A stretch of 44,869 nucleotides of DNA, taken from assembly GCA_026995265.1 (NCBI GenBank), contig JALWPC010000534.1, forward strand, positions 1 to 44,869, in the 5' to 3' direction. The notes beneath the pieces were generated by a model, which saw only the letters and a list, made by a program, of their open reading frames with translations, had not been told where the DNA came from and did no database searches. The stretch is from Paracoccaceae bacterium. GTDB lineage: Bacteria > Pseudomonadota > Alphaproteobacteria > Rhodobacterales > Rhodobacteraceae. The first letter of the stretch is position 1, and every line of letters begins with the position of its first letter. This document shows, one piece after another, positions 29,809 through 38,346 of this stretch. The position numbers and the translations under genes were made by a program.

Positions 29809-30040
29809 CTAAGCCAGCTTCAGGACCAGACACGCGCGCAAGTTCCGATGCGGCCACCAGCACGGCATCGTCAAGATGCTCAGCCAGCTTCGTCATGTTG
29901 TTATTCACAGCACAGGCCCGCAGGTCTGCCAGAACGTCGATCATCCAGTCTTTTTTCACTGTATCACTCGCTAAGGTTTTTTCAAGGTCCGCCATTTGGT
30001 TAGTGTGAGTATTGCCGCCGTGTTTGATTAAATATGTCAT
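29744..30040 (-). CDS. small protein of unknown function overlapping the luxR start
   Basis: 98 aa, ..MADLEKTLASDTVKKDWMIDVLADLRACAVNNNMTKLAEHLDDAVLVAASELARVSG..; same strand, overlaps luxR by 65 nt. Confidence 0.65.
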   Translation of the reverse strand: MTYLIKHGGNTHTNQMADLEKTLASDTVKKDWMIDVLADLRACAVNNNMTKLAEHLDDAVLVAASELARVSGPEAGLGERRDEVGDVSGCSGKEPNAR

Positions 30041-30106
30041 AAATATATGGGGCGCGCTATTCCCCCAAAATAGCGAGGGCAGGGCGCTAAGCTATTTGTA
30101 TTTATT

Positions 30107-30134
30107 GAATTTCGCGAAATGCTTCGCGAAATTC
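30107..30134. repeat. perfect 12-bp inverted repeat with two TTCGCGAA palindromes
   Basis: GAATTTCGCGAA-ATGC-TTCGCGAAATTC between ccr and the small ORF. Confidence 0.85.
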
Positions 30135-30164
30135 CGGCTGTATTTGGCGAATCATTAACCAATT

Positions 30165-31418
30165 TTAACCTGTCTGCGACTCAGAGACATCCTCAAGCGT
30201 GCGCAGCCCCGTCACCGGCGCATTCACCATTACCGCCATATTGCCCGGCTTATGCTCGTTTCGCAGCATTTTAGTGTGGGCATCGGGCAGTTCCGCCCAG
30301 GGGAAGACCTCCGACATGCACGGATCAATCCGCCGCTCCAGCATCAGTTGGTTGGCAGCAGAGGCCTGTTTGAGGTTGGCAAAATGGCTGCCCTGCACGC
30401 GCTTCTGGTGCATCCAGACATAGCGCGCATCCATGGTCAGGTTATAGCCCGTGGTGCCCGCGCAAATCACCACCATGCCGCCGCGCTTGGCCACAAAGGT
30501 TGACACCGGAAAGGTCGCCTGCCCCGGGTGTTCAAACACAATATCCACATTATTGCCCTTGCCGGTGATCTCCCAAATCGCCTTGCCAAACTTGCGCACC
30601 TCGCCAAACCAGGCCTTATAGGCCTCGGTATTGACCTCGGGCAGCGCGCCCCAGCAGTCAAATTCCTTCCGGTTGATCACGCCTTTGGCCCCCAGCCCCA
30701 GCACGAACGCGCGCTTGCTTTCATCCGAAATCACCCCGATGGCATTGGCCCCGGCGGTGTTGATAAGCTGAATGGCAAACGAGCCAAGCCCGCCAGACGC
30801 CCCCCAGACCAGCACGTTTTGCCCGGGCTTAAGCGTGTGCGGGCGATGGCCAAATAGCATCCGGTAGGCGGTGGCCAGGGTGAGCGTATAGCAGGCGCTT
30901 TCCTCCCATGTCAGGTGCTTGGGGCGCTTCATGATCTGCTGGGATTGCACGCGGGTGAACTGGCCAAAGGCCCCGTCGGGCGTCTCATAGCCCCATATAC
31001 GTTGGCTGGGCGAGAACATCGGGTCGCCGCCGTTGCACTCCTCGTCGTCGCCGTCATCCTGGTTGCAATGCACCACCACCTCGTCGCCAACCTTCCAGCG
31101 TTTCACCTTGTCGCCCACCGCCCAGATCACTCCCGCCGCGTCGGAACCGGCAATGTGGTAGGGCTGTTTGTGGATGTCAAAGGGGGAAACCGGCGTGCCC
31201 AGCCCGGCCCAGACGCCATTATAATTCACCCCCGCCGCCATCACCAGAATCAGCACTTCGTGGCTATCGAGCGTCGGCGTATCTACCACCTCCAGTTGAA
31301 AGCTCTTTGCCGGCTCCCCGTGGCGCTCCCGCCGGATCACCCATGCGTGCATCTGCCTGGGCACATGGCCAAGGGGCGGAATCTCTCCGATGTCATAGAG
31401 GTCTTTCGGGTCTGTCAT
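30165..31418 (-). CDS. ccr: crotonyl-CoA carboxylase/reductase
   Basis: YHIAGSDAAGVIWAVGDKVKRWKVGDEVVVHCNQDDGDDEECNGGDPMFSPSQRIWGYETPDGAFGQF...FEHPGQATFPVSTFVAKRGGMVVICAGTTGYN. Confidence 0.97.
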   Translation of the reverse strand: MTDPKDLYDIGEIPPLGHVPRQMHAWVIRRERHGEPAKSFQLEVVDTPTLDSHEVLILVMAAGVNYNGVWAGLGTPVSPFDIHKQPYHIAGSDAAGVIWAVGDKVKRWKVGDEVVVHCNQDDGDDEECNGGDPMFSPSQRIWGYETPDGAFGQFTRVQSQQIMKRPKHLTWEESACYTLTLATAYRMLFGHRPHTLKPGQNVLVWGASGGLGSFAIQLINTAGANAIGVISDESKRAFVLGLGAKGVINRKEFDCWGALPEVNTEAYKAWFGEVRKFGKAIWEITGKGNNVDIVFEHPGQATFPVSTFVAKRGGMVVICAGTTGYNLTMDARYVWMHQKRVQGSHFANLKQASAANQLMLERRIDPCMSEVFPWAELPDAHTKMLRNEHKPGNMAVMVNAPVTGLRTLEDVSESQTG

Positions 31419-31442
31419 GGGCCTGTCCTTCAATAAATCAGT

Positions 31443-31459
31443 GCGCAACAATGTTGCGC
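31443..31459. promoter_or_regulatory. palindromic operator candidate upstream of ccr
   Basis: GCGCAACA-A-TGTTGCGC, perfect 17-bp palindrome 24 bp upstream of the ccr ATG. Confidence 0.6.
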
Positions 31460-31569
31460 TATTACTTCTGTTTTTGTAATGACATTATCCGTCGATTCCC
31501 GCAAGTGTTTTTGTGCGGTGCAACAATTTCCGGCCTCGCCCGCGCTGAAACGGCCACTTCCATGGCATG

Positions 31570-31613
31570 TGAAATCTGTATGACATCTGTCGTCTTTTTG
31601 TCGGACATCCGTA
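31570..31613 (-). repeat. array B: four 11-bp tandem units, inverted relative to array A
   Basis: Minus strand: TACGGATGTCC|GACAAAAAGAC|GACAGATGTCA|TACAGATTTCA; units 1-3 match array A units 2-4 at 27/33 positions. Confidence 0.85.
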
Positions 31614-31751
31614 GGACGCGGGCGGTGCCGACCTTCCGCGAGAGTTCGGCCATCCGGCCACACGCGCGACGCCCGCAGCGCGGCGCGGGTGCAATCTCGC
31701 CAAGCAGTGCAACGGTGGACGCGCCGCCCGCCGAGCCGAAGGCGAGGCGCG

Positions 31752-31772
31752 GTTTCGGGGCGCAGCCCCGAA
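31752..31772. terminator. hairpin downstream of the PlsB-like gene
   Basis: TTTCGGGGC-gca-GCCCCGAAA perfect 9-bp stem; no clear T-run in the minus-strand direction. Confidence 0.5.
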
Positions 31773-31786
31773 AAGCAGTTTGGCAC

Positions 31787-33160
31787 CTATCCCTCCAGAT
31801 GCGCAATCGCGTTGGCGTAATATTCCAGCAGCGCGCGGTTCTCCTCATTCACGCTATAGACCCCGCCCTCTTGGCGCAGGATGTGCCGCATTTCCAGCAT
31901 CCTTAGGCCCACATCCACGGCATAATCCTCGTCCTCACGCGGGATGTGGCTGTAAACGCCGCGCGTGGCATAGGCCTTCAGCCGCCGGTGCGCCGCACCC
32001 TTCACGCCGATTTTGCTCAGGCTGCCTGCCTCCAACATAATCGAGGCGATCAGCGAAACGGGCAGCACCGGCACCACCTTGCCGATGTCGTCCATCAGGT
32101 CTCGCCCAAGCCCCGCGATCTGCTCTTCCAGCGGGGCCGGGTGCGCCGCCAGATACCCCTTGAGCGACACCGGAGTCCCGAAGCTCACACAGGCATAGCC
32201 GAAGCGGTGATACTTCCCCGTTATCCTGAGCCAGAGCTGATGCCGCAGGAAGCGCAGCACCGCCAGCGGGCCGGTGTTGAATTGCGGCTTGCCCTCGCCG
32301 CGCGCCGCCAGCAAAACGCGGTCTTCCAACACGCGGTCATAGTTCAGGCCCACGGGCACGAACACCACGTCGCGCGTTCCCTCGGGGTTGAAGCCCCGCA
32401 CGATATAGCTCAGCAGCCCCAGTTTGGCCTCGCCCAGCTTGCCGGAGCGCGAAAGCCCGCCCTCGGGGAACACGGCCTGCGTCACCCCGCCCTCGGTGGC
32501 CATTTGCACATAGCGCGCCAGCACGCAGCGATAAAGCGGGTTGCGGGATTTGCGGCGGATGAAATAGGCCCCCATCGAGCGGATAAACCCTTGCAGCGGC
32601 CAGACCCGCGCCCATTCGCCCACCGCATAGGAGAGCGCCGAACGCTCCGAGGCCAGATAGGTGACCAGCACGTAATCCATATTCGAGCGGTGGTTCATCA
32701 CGAACACCACGGTGGAATCGGGGTTCACCCGGGCCATGGCGGCTTCATCGAGCAGCCCGATGCGCACGCGGTAAAGCGATTGCGACAGCCAGCGCGCCGC
32801 CCGTGCGGCAAAGCCGAAATAGGCAAAGGCGGAGAAATGCGGCACGATCTCGCGGGCGTATTTATGGGCCTTTTCGGCCAGCACCTCGGGGGGCGTGCCG
32901 GTTTGTGCCGCCTCTTTGGCGATGGCCTCCATGATGCGGGGGTCATGGGCCAGCCGGTCGATCAGCACCTTGCGGCGGGTGAGCTTGAAGGGCTGGATTT
33001 TGAGTTGCAAGCGGGTGTTGAGCCGCTCCACCGCGCGGTTGAAGCGCTTGCGGAAATACCAGCGCACCGAAGGCAGCAGCAGCTTATCCAGCACCGCCAC
33101 CAGCGCAAACAGCCCCGCCAGCACCGCCAGCCATACCGGAATTTCAATCGTCCCGCCCAT
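31787..33160 (-). CDS. glycerol-3-phosphate / 1-acylglycerol-3-phosphate acyltransferase (PlsB-like)
   Basis: VFVMNHRSNMDYVLVTYLASERSALSYAVGEWARVWPLQGFIRSMGAYFIRR...AVFPEGGLSRSGKLGEAKLGLLSYI. Confidence 0.9.
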   Translation of the reverse strand: MGGTIEIPVWLAVLAGLFALVAVLDKLLLPSVRWYFRKRFNRAVERLNTRLQLKIQPFKLTRRKVLIDRLAHDPRIMEAIAKEAAQTGTPPEVLAEKAHKYAREIVPHFSAFAYFGFAARAARWLSQSLYRVRIGLLDEAAMARVNPDSTVVFVMNHRSNMDYVLVTYLASERSALSYAVGEWARVWPLQGFIRSMGAYFIRRKSRNPLYRCVLARYVQMATEGGVTQAVFPEGGLSRSGKLGEAKLGLLSYIVRGFNPEGTRDVVFVPVGLNYDRVLEDRVLLAARGEGKPQFNTGPLAVLRFLRHQLWLRITGKYHRFGYACVSFGTPVSLKGYLAAHPAPLEEQIAGLGRDLMDDIGKVVPVLPVSLIASIMLEAGSLSKIGVKGAAHRRLKAYATRGVYSHIPREDEDYAVDVGLRMLEMRHILRQEGGVYSVNEENRALLEYYANAIAHLEG

Positions 33161-33248
33161 GGGGGTAGCTTACAACAGCGGCCCGACAAGGCTAGGGGTA
33201 AGGGCGTTACTATCTTCCGAAATTCGCGATGTTTACGTAACATTATTG

Positions 33249-33274
33249 CTTGCAAGAATTTTGTTGCAGTGCAA
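33249..33274. promoter_or_regulatory. operator-like motifs upstream of ecm
   Basis: CTTGCAAG (33249-33256) and TTGCA-G-TGCAA (33264-33274), both palindromic and close to the ecm ATG. Confidence 0.5.
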
Positions 33275-33298
33275 TAAAGAACTAAACCGGAGTCCATC

Positions 33299-35245
33299 AT
33301 GCCGCAAAAAGACCGCCCCTGGCTTTTCCGCACCTATGCGGGCCACTCGACCGCCAGCGCCTCGAACGCGCTTTTTCGCGAGAACCTCGCCAAGGGGCAA
33401 ACCGGGCTTTCGGTGGCTTTTGATCTGCCCACGCAGACGGGCTATGACAGTGATCATATTCTGGCGCGGGGCGAGGTGGGCAAGGTCGGGGTGCCGATTT
33501 GCCATCTCGGCGATATGCGGCGGCTGTTTCAGGAAATTCCGCTCGATCAGATGAACACCTCCATGACCATCAACGCCACGGCGGCCTGGCAATTGGCGCT
33601 TTATATCGCCGTGGCCGAGGAGCAGGGGGCCGATGTGGCGGCGCTGAAAGGCACGGTGCAGAACGATATTATCAAGGAATATCTGAGCCGTGGCACCTAT
33701 ATCTTCCCGCCAGCCCCGAGCCTGAAGCTGATCGGGGATATTGTCGAATATTGTTACGCGGAATTGCCCAAATGGAACCCGATGAACGTGTGCTCCTACC
33801 ACCTGCAAGAAGCGGGCGCGACGCCGGAGCAGGAGCTGGCCTTTGCCCTGACCACGGCGATTGCGGTGCTGGACCAGGTGCGCGGGCAGGTGCCGGAGGC
33901 GGACTTCCCCGCCGTGGTGGCGCGGATCTCGTTTTTCGTGAATGCGGGCATTCGGTTTGTCACCGAGATGTGCAAAATGCGCGCCTTTGTGGACCTGTGG
34001 GATGAGATTTGCCGCGAGCGCTACGGGGTCACGGACCCCAAGCAGCGGCGGTTTCGCTACGGGGTGCAAGTGAACTCTCTGGGCCTGACCGAGCAGCAGC
34101 CGGAAAACAATGTTTACCGGATTTTGATCGAGATGCTGGCGGTGACGCTGAGCAAAAAAGCCCGCGCCCGCGCGGTGCAGCTTCCCGCCTGGAACGAGGC
34201 CTTGGGCCTGCCGCGCCCGTGGGACCAGCAATGGTCGCTGCGGATGCAGCAGATCATGGCCTATGAGACAGACCTTCTGGAATATGACGACCTGTTTGAC
34301 GGCAATCCGGCGGTGGAGGCCAAGGTGGAAGCGCTGAAGGCCGGGGCCCGCGCGGAGATTGCGCATATCGACAAGATGGGCGGCGCGGTGGCGGCGATTG
34401 AATATATGAAAACCAGCCTTGTGCAGGCCAATGCGGCGCGGCTCGGGCGGATTGAATCGGGCGACACCCCGGTGGTGGGGGTGAACCGGTTTGAGGCGGG
34501 GGAGCCTAGCCCGCTCACCGGTGGCGACAAAGAGATCATGGTGGTGGACCCGCAGGTGGAGCAGGAGCAGATCGAGGCGCTGCAGGCGTGGCGGGCGGGC
34601 CGCGACGGGGCAGCGGTGGAGGCCAGCCTCAAGGCCCTGCGGGCGGCGGCCAAGGCGGGCGAGAACATCATGCCGCCCTCGATTGCCTGCGCCAAGGCGG
34701 GCGTGACCACGGGGGAGTGGGGCGAAGCCATGCGGGCGGTGATCGGTGAATATCGCGCGCCCACGGGGGTGAGCATGGCCATGGCCAATGACACCACGGG
34801 GCTTGAGGATATTCAGGGGGAGGTGCGGGCAGCGGCGGCGCGCCTGAAGGAGCCGCTGCGCTTTCTGGTCGGTAAGCCGGGGCTGGATGGCCACTCCAAC
34901 GGGGCCGAGCAGATCGCCGTGCGGGCGCGGGATTGCGGCATGAAGGTGTTTTACGAGGGCATCCGGATGACGCCGGAAGCGCTGGTGGAGACCGCGCGCC
35001 GCGAGCGGGTGCATATCATGGGGCTGAGCATCCTGAGCGGCTCGCATGTGCCGCTGGTGGAAGAGACCATGGCGCGGCTCAAGGCGGCGGGGCTGGATAT
35101 GCCGGTGATTGTCGGCGGGATTATCCCGGATGCGGACGCTAAAACCCTGCGCGCGCTGGGCATTGCCCGTGTCTATACGCCCAAGGATTTCGACCTCAAT
35201 CAAATCATGCGGGATGTCATCTGGTTAACACAAAACCCCAAATAG
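33299..35245 (+). CDS. ecm: ethylmalonyl-CoA mutase
   Basis: Methylmalonyl-CoA mutase-type N-terminus ([18 protein letters not shown]) and B12-binding domain ([36 protein letters not shown]); near ccr. Confidence 0.95.
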   Translation: MPQKDRPWLFRTYAGHSTASASNALFRENLAKGQTGLSVAFDLPTQTGYDSDHILARGEVGKVGVPICHLGDMRRLFQEIPLDQMNTSMTINATAAWQLALYIAVAEEQGADVAALKGTVQNDIIKEYLSRGTYIFPPAPSLKLIGDIVEYCYAELPKWNPMNVCSYHLQEAGATPEQELAFALTTAIAVLDQVRGQVPEADFPAVVARISFFVNAGIRFVTEMCKMRAFVDLWDEICRERYGVTDPKQRRFRYGVQVNSLGLTEQQPENNVYRILIEMLAVTLSKKARARAVQLPAWNEALGLPRPWDQQWSLRMQQIMAYETDLLEYDDLFDGNPAVEAKVEALKAGARAEIAHIDKMGGAVAAIEYMKTSLVQANAARLGRIESGDTPVVGVNRFEAGEPSPLTGGDKEIMVVDPQVEQEQIEALQAWRAGRDGAAVEASLKALRAAAKAGENIMPPSIACAKAGVTTGEWGEAMRAVIGEYRAPTGVSMAMANDTTGLEDIQGEVRAAAARLKEPLRFLVGKPGLDGHSNGAEQIAVRARDCGMKVFYEGIRMTPEALVETARRERVHIMGLSILSGSHVPLVEETMARLKAAGLDMPVIVGGIIPDADAKTLRALGIARVYTPKDFDLNQIMRDVIWLTQNPK

Positions 35246-35300
35246 TGCTGGAAGCTTGCCCACGTTTGCACCAGAATGTCGCAAAACGAGAGGGAAGAAG

Positions 35301-36011
35301 ATGACTGTCCATATTGGAGCCAAAGCTGGCGATATTGCGGAAACCGTGCTGCTGCCGGGGGACCCCTACCGCGCCCGCTGGGTGGCGGAGAATTTCCTTG
35401 AAAACGCGGTTCTGGTGAATGAAGTGCGCGGGATGCTGGGCTTTACCGGCACATATAAAGGCAACCGTGTCACCGTGCATGGCACCGGCATGGGGATGCC
35501 GTCGCTTTCAATCTACGTCAACGAGCTGATCCGCGATTTCGGGGCCAAAACCCTGATCCGCATCGGCTCTGCGGGGGCGATGCAGGAGGCGATCAAGGTG
35601 CGGGATGTGGTGTTGGCGATGAGCGCCACCACGCTGAGCACGCCATCTGAAGGCATGTTCAGGGAGCTGAACTTCGCCCCGACGGCCGATTTTGGCTTGC
35701 TGGCGGCGGCGCATAAAGCGGCGCAAGGTAAGAGCATCCCGACCCATGTGGGCAGCATATATTCCAGCAATACCTTTTATGACGAACGGCCCGATTTGAA
35801 CGAGCAAATGATGCGCCACGGCATTCTGGCGGTGGAAATGGAAGCGGCCGAGCTTTACACCCTGGCCGCCCGCTATGGCTGCCGCGCGCTGGGGATTATG
35901 ACGATCTCGGACCACCTTGTCACCCATGAGGCGCTGCCCTCGGACCAGCGCGAGCGAAGCTTCGGTGACATGGTCGAAATCGCACTGGAAGCGGCGTTTG
36001 AGCAGGGCTAG
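35301..36011 (+). CDS. deoD: purine-nucleoside phosphorylase (DeoD type)
   Basis: [33 protein letters not shown]...[17 protein letters not shown]...[13 protein letters not shown]. Confidence 0.95.
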   Translation: MTVHIGAKAGDIAETVLLPGDPYRARWVAENFLENAVLVNEVRGMLGFTGTYKGNRVTVHGTGMGMPSLSIYVNELIRDFGAKTLIRIGSAGAMQEAIKVRDVVLAMSATTLSTPSEGMFRELNFAPTADFGLLAAAHKAAQGKSIPTHVGSIYSSNTFYDERPDLNEQMMRHGILAVEMEAAELYTLAARYGCRALGIMTISDHLVTHEALPSDQRERSFGDMVEIALEAAFEQG

Positions 36012-36328
36012 GACAGCGTTTTCAACAGGGCCAGATTCTCGCGGCAATGCGCCATTTGCCCGTCGCAACAATCTTGCGGCAAAAAACTGATCAGGTCATT
36101 GATCGCGACCATATCTGCCGAATAATGGATCTCGCGCCGGTGGCGGGTGGCCCGTAACAGGCCTGCCCGTTTCAGAATTGCCAGATGCCCCGAAAGCGTG
36201 GGCGGCACACTCCTTAGCCGGTTCGAAATCTCGCCCACGCGCAGGCTGTTGGACGGCTGCCGGGCCAGCTGGCGATAGATATACATACGGGTGGCCGCAA
36301 AGGCCTCTATCGCTTTGCTCTGGTCCAT
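36008..36328 (-). CDS. ArsR family metalloregulator
   Basis: wHTH ([28 protein letters not shown]) plus C-terminal [10 protein letters not shown] cysteines. Confidence 0.9.
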   Translation of the reverse strand: MDQSKAIEAFAATRMYIYRQLARQPSNSLRVGEISNRLRSVPPTLSGHLAILKRAGLLRATRHRREIHYSADMVAINDLISFLPQDCCDGQMAHCRENLALLKTLS

Positions 36329-36374
36329 TTTATGTCCTGCCCAACACCGGTGGTTTACTATCTTTTCATTGCTA

Positions 36375-36405
36375 TACTATGGTTATCTCGGCAATTACCG
36401 TAGTA
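36375..36405. promoter_or_regulatory. candidate ArsR operator
   Basis: TACTATGGTTATC-tcggc-AATTACCGTAGTA imperfect inverted repeat (10/13 arm matches) in the arsR/aqpS divergent region. Confidence 0.5.
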
Positions 36406-36418
36406 AGGTGGGTTCACG

Positions 36419-37090
36419 ATGGAAAACCGCATAATCATAAATATGCCGCGCAGGCTGTTTGCCGAAGGGGTCGGGACATTTTCATTGCTGGCCACAGTTG
36501 TGGGTTCCGGCATTATGGCCGAAAACCTGTCGGGCGGGAATGTGGCGATAGCATTGCTGGGCAACACCATCCCCACGGGGGCCATTCTTGTGGTGCTGAT
36601 CACGGTGTTCGGCCCGATTTCCGGCGCCCATTTCAACCCCGCCGTTACCCTGAGCTTTGCCCTGCGCAAGAACATTTCGGTGCCCGAAAGCGTGCTTTAT
36701 GTGGTGGCGCAGATTTCCGGAGGCATTGTCGGGGTTCTGGCCGCACATTTCATGTTTGACATGGAGATTCTGGAGACCTCGACCAAGCTGCGCACCGGCG
36801 CAGGCCAATGGATGGGCGAGTTTGTGGCCACCTTCGGCCTGGTTGGCACGATTATGGCCTGCATCAAAGCCCGCCCAAGCGCGGTGCCAATGGTGGTCGG
36901 GCTGTATATAACGGCTGCCTACTGGTTCACCTCCTCCACCTCATTTGCCAATCCGGCCGTGACCATCGCCCGCAGTTTCTCGGACTCCTTTGCCGGTATC
37001 GACCCTTCCAATATTGCCGCTTTTATTGTGATACAGTTCCTTGCCGCCATCATGGCAACCTACACCTTCAGGTGGCTGTTGGAGGACTAG
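36419..37090 (+). CDS. aquaporin / MIP family channel (AqpS-like)
   Basis: Two NPA motifs (HFNPAVTLSF, FANPAVTIARSFSDSFAGI); divergent from arsR. Confidence 0.88.
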   Translation: MENRIIINMPRRLFAEGVGTFSLLATVVGSGIMAENLSGGNVAIALLGNTIPTGAILVVLITVFGPISGAHFNPAVTLSFALRKNISVPESVLYVVAQISGGIVGVLAAHFMFDMEILETSTKLRTGAGQWMGEFVATFGLVGTIMACIKARPSAVPMVVGLYITAAYWFTSSTSFANPAVTIARSFSDSFAGIDPSNIAAFIVIQFLAAIMATYTFRWLLED

Positions 37091-37092
37091 CC

Positions 37093-38268
37093 TTGCCAAA
37101 CCCGTTTGATACCGAATTCAACCGCCGCGAGGTGCCCGCGCTGAAAACCCATAAAATGGTGTTGGGTGAAAATGGCGCGGACCTGTTTGCCGCCGGTGTA
37201 GCCGATATGGATTTCCAGGCCCCGCCCGTAGTGCGTGCCGCCATGAGGGCGCGGCTGGAACACGGCATTTTCGGCTATGAAGCTATGCCCGATACCCTCT
37301 TGCCAGCCCTGACCGGATGGCTCGCCGCCCGCCATGGCTGGCAGGTCGAGGCCGCCCATATTCTGCGCGCCCCCAATGTGCTGAACATCCTTGCCATGGC
37401 GGCATCTGTTTTCACCGATCCCGGGGATGGTATCATCGTGCAGCCTCCGGTATTTTTCGATTTTTACGATATTCTCCGAGAAAACGACCGGAAAATCAGG
37501 CCCAACCCGCTGACCTTGCAAAATGGGCGCTACGGCATGGATTTTGACGGGCTGGAAAAACTGGCCGCCGAACCGCGCACAAAAATGCTGTTTTTGTGCA
37601 ACCCGCATAACCCGGTTGGCCGTGTCTGGACGCGGGCCGAACTCACGCAGCTGGGGGATATTTGCGCCCGCCATGATGTGCTGGTGGTGTCCGATGAAAT
37701 TCATGCGGATATTACCCTGCGCGGGCACAGCTACACCCCCTTTGCCGCCCTCGGCCCAGCCTATGCCGACAATGCGATCACCTGCTTGTCTCCGGCCAAA
37801 AGTTTCAATATCGCCGCTTGCTGCTCGGCCTTTACCGTGGTTTCCAACCAAGCACGCCGCGCCGCCTTTCAGGCTGAAAACAGCCGCCTGACGGTGAACA
37901 AAAACAACGCCTTTGCCAGCGTGGCCATGGTCGCCGCCTATGAGGCAGGCGGGCCGTGGCTGGATGCGGCGTTGGCCTATATCGAGGGGAATGTGGCCCT
38001 TGTGCGGGCAGCACTGGCCCCTTTGAAAACGGTGCAGATGGTAGAGCCGGAAGGCACCTTCCTGCTCTGGCTTGATTTCCGCGCCCTCGGGCTTTCACCT
38101 GAAGGGCTCACGGCGTTTCTGCGGGAAAAGGCGGGCTGGGCCGTAACCCGCGGGCAGGCTTTCGGCAAAGAGGGCGAAGGTTTTGCCCGCCTCAACATCG
38201 CCTGTCCGCGGGCAAAACTGGCGGCCGCGCTGAAAACACTCACTGCCGCCCTTACCCCGATTTCGTAA
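37093..38268 (+). CDS. MalY/PatB family PLP-dependent aminotransferase / C-S lyase
   Basis: DLFAAGVADMDFQAPPVVRAAMRARLEHGIFGYE; NPHNPVGRVW; VVSDEIHADITLRGHSYTPF; SPAKSFNIAACCSAF. TTG start at 37093 preceded by GGAGG. Confidence 0.9.
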   Translation: MPNPFDTEFNRREVPALKTHKMVLGENGADLFAAGVADMDFQAPPVVRAAMRARLEHGIFGYEAMPDTLLPALTGWLAARHGWQVEAAHILRAPNVLNILAMAASVFTDPGDGIIVQPPVFFDFYDILRENDRKIRPNPLTLQNGRYGMDFDGLEKLAAEPRTKMLFLCNPHNPVGRVWTRAELTQLGDICARHDVLVVSDEIHADITLRGHSYTPFAALGPAYADNAITCLSPAKSFNIAACCSAFTVVSNQARRAAFQAENSRLTVNKNNAFASVAMVAAYEAGGPWLDAALAYIEGNVALVRAALAPLKTVQMVEPEGTFLLWLDFRALGLSPEGLTAFLREKAGWAVTRGQAFGKEGEGFARLNIACPRAKLAAALKTLTAALTPIS

Positions 38269-38346
38269 CCAAATTGCTTGGCGCTTCGGGCGCGGATACG
38301 CTAAGCTGGCCACTTAGCCCTCAGGCACATTTTTCCGGAGCCGGTC

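Noticed and set aside
30155-30168. TTAA-CCAATT-TTAA near the ccr stop as a CtrA box
   Set aside because: Spacer is 6 bp, not 7, and it overlaps the ccr stop codon.
33233-35203. 656-aa minus-strand ORF antisense to ecm
   Set aside because: Shadow ORF; ecm is unambiguous.
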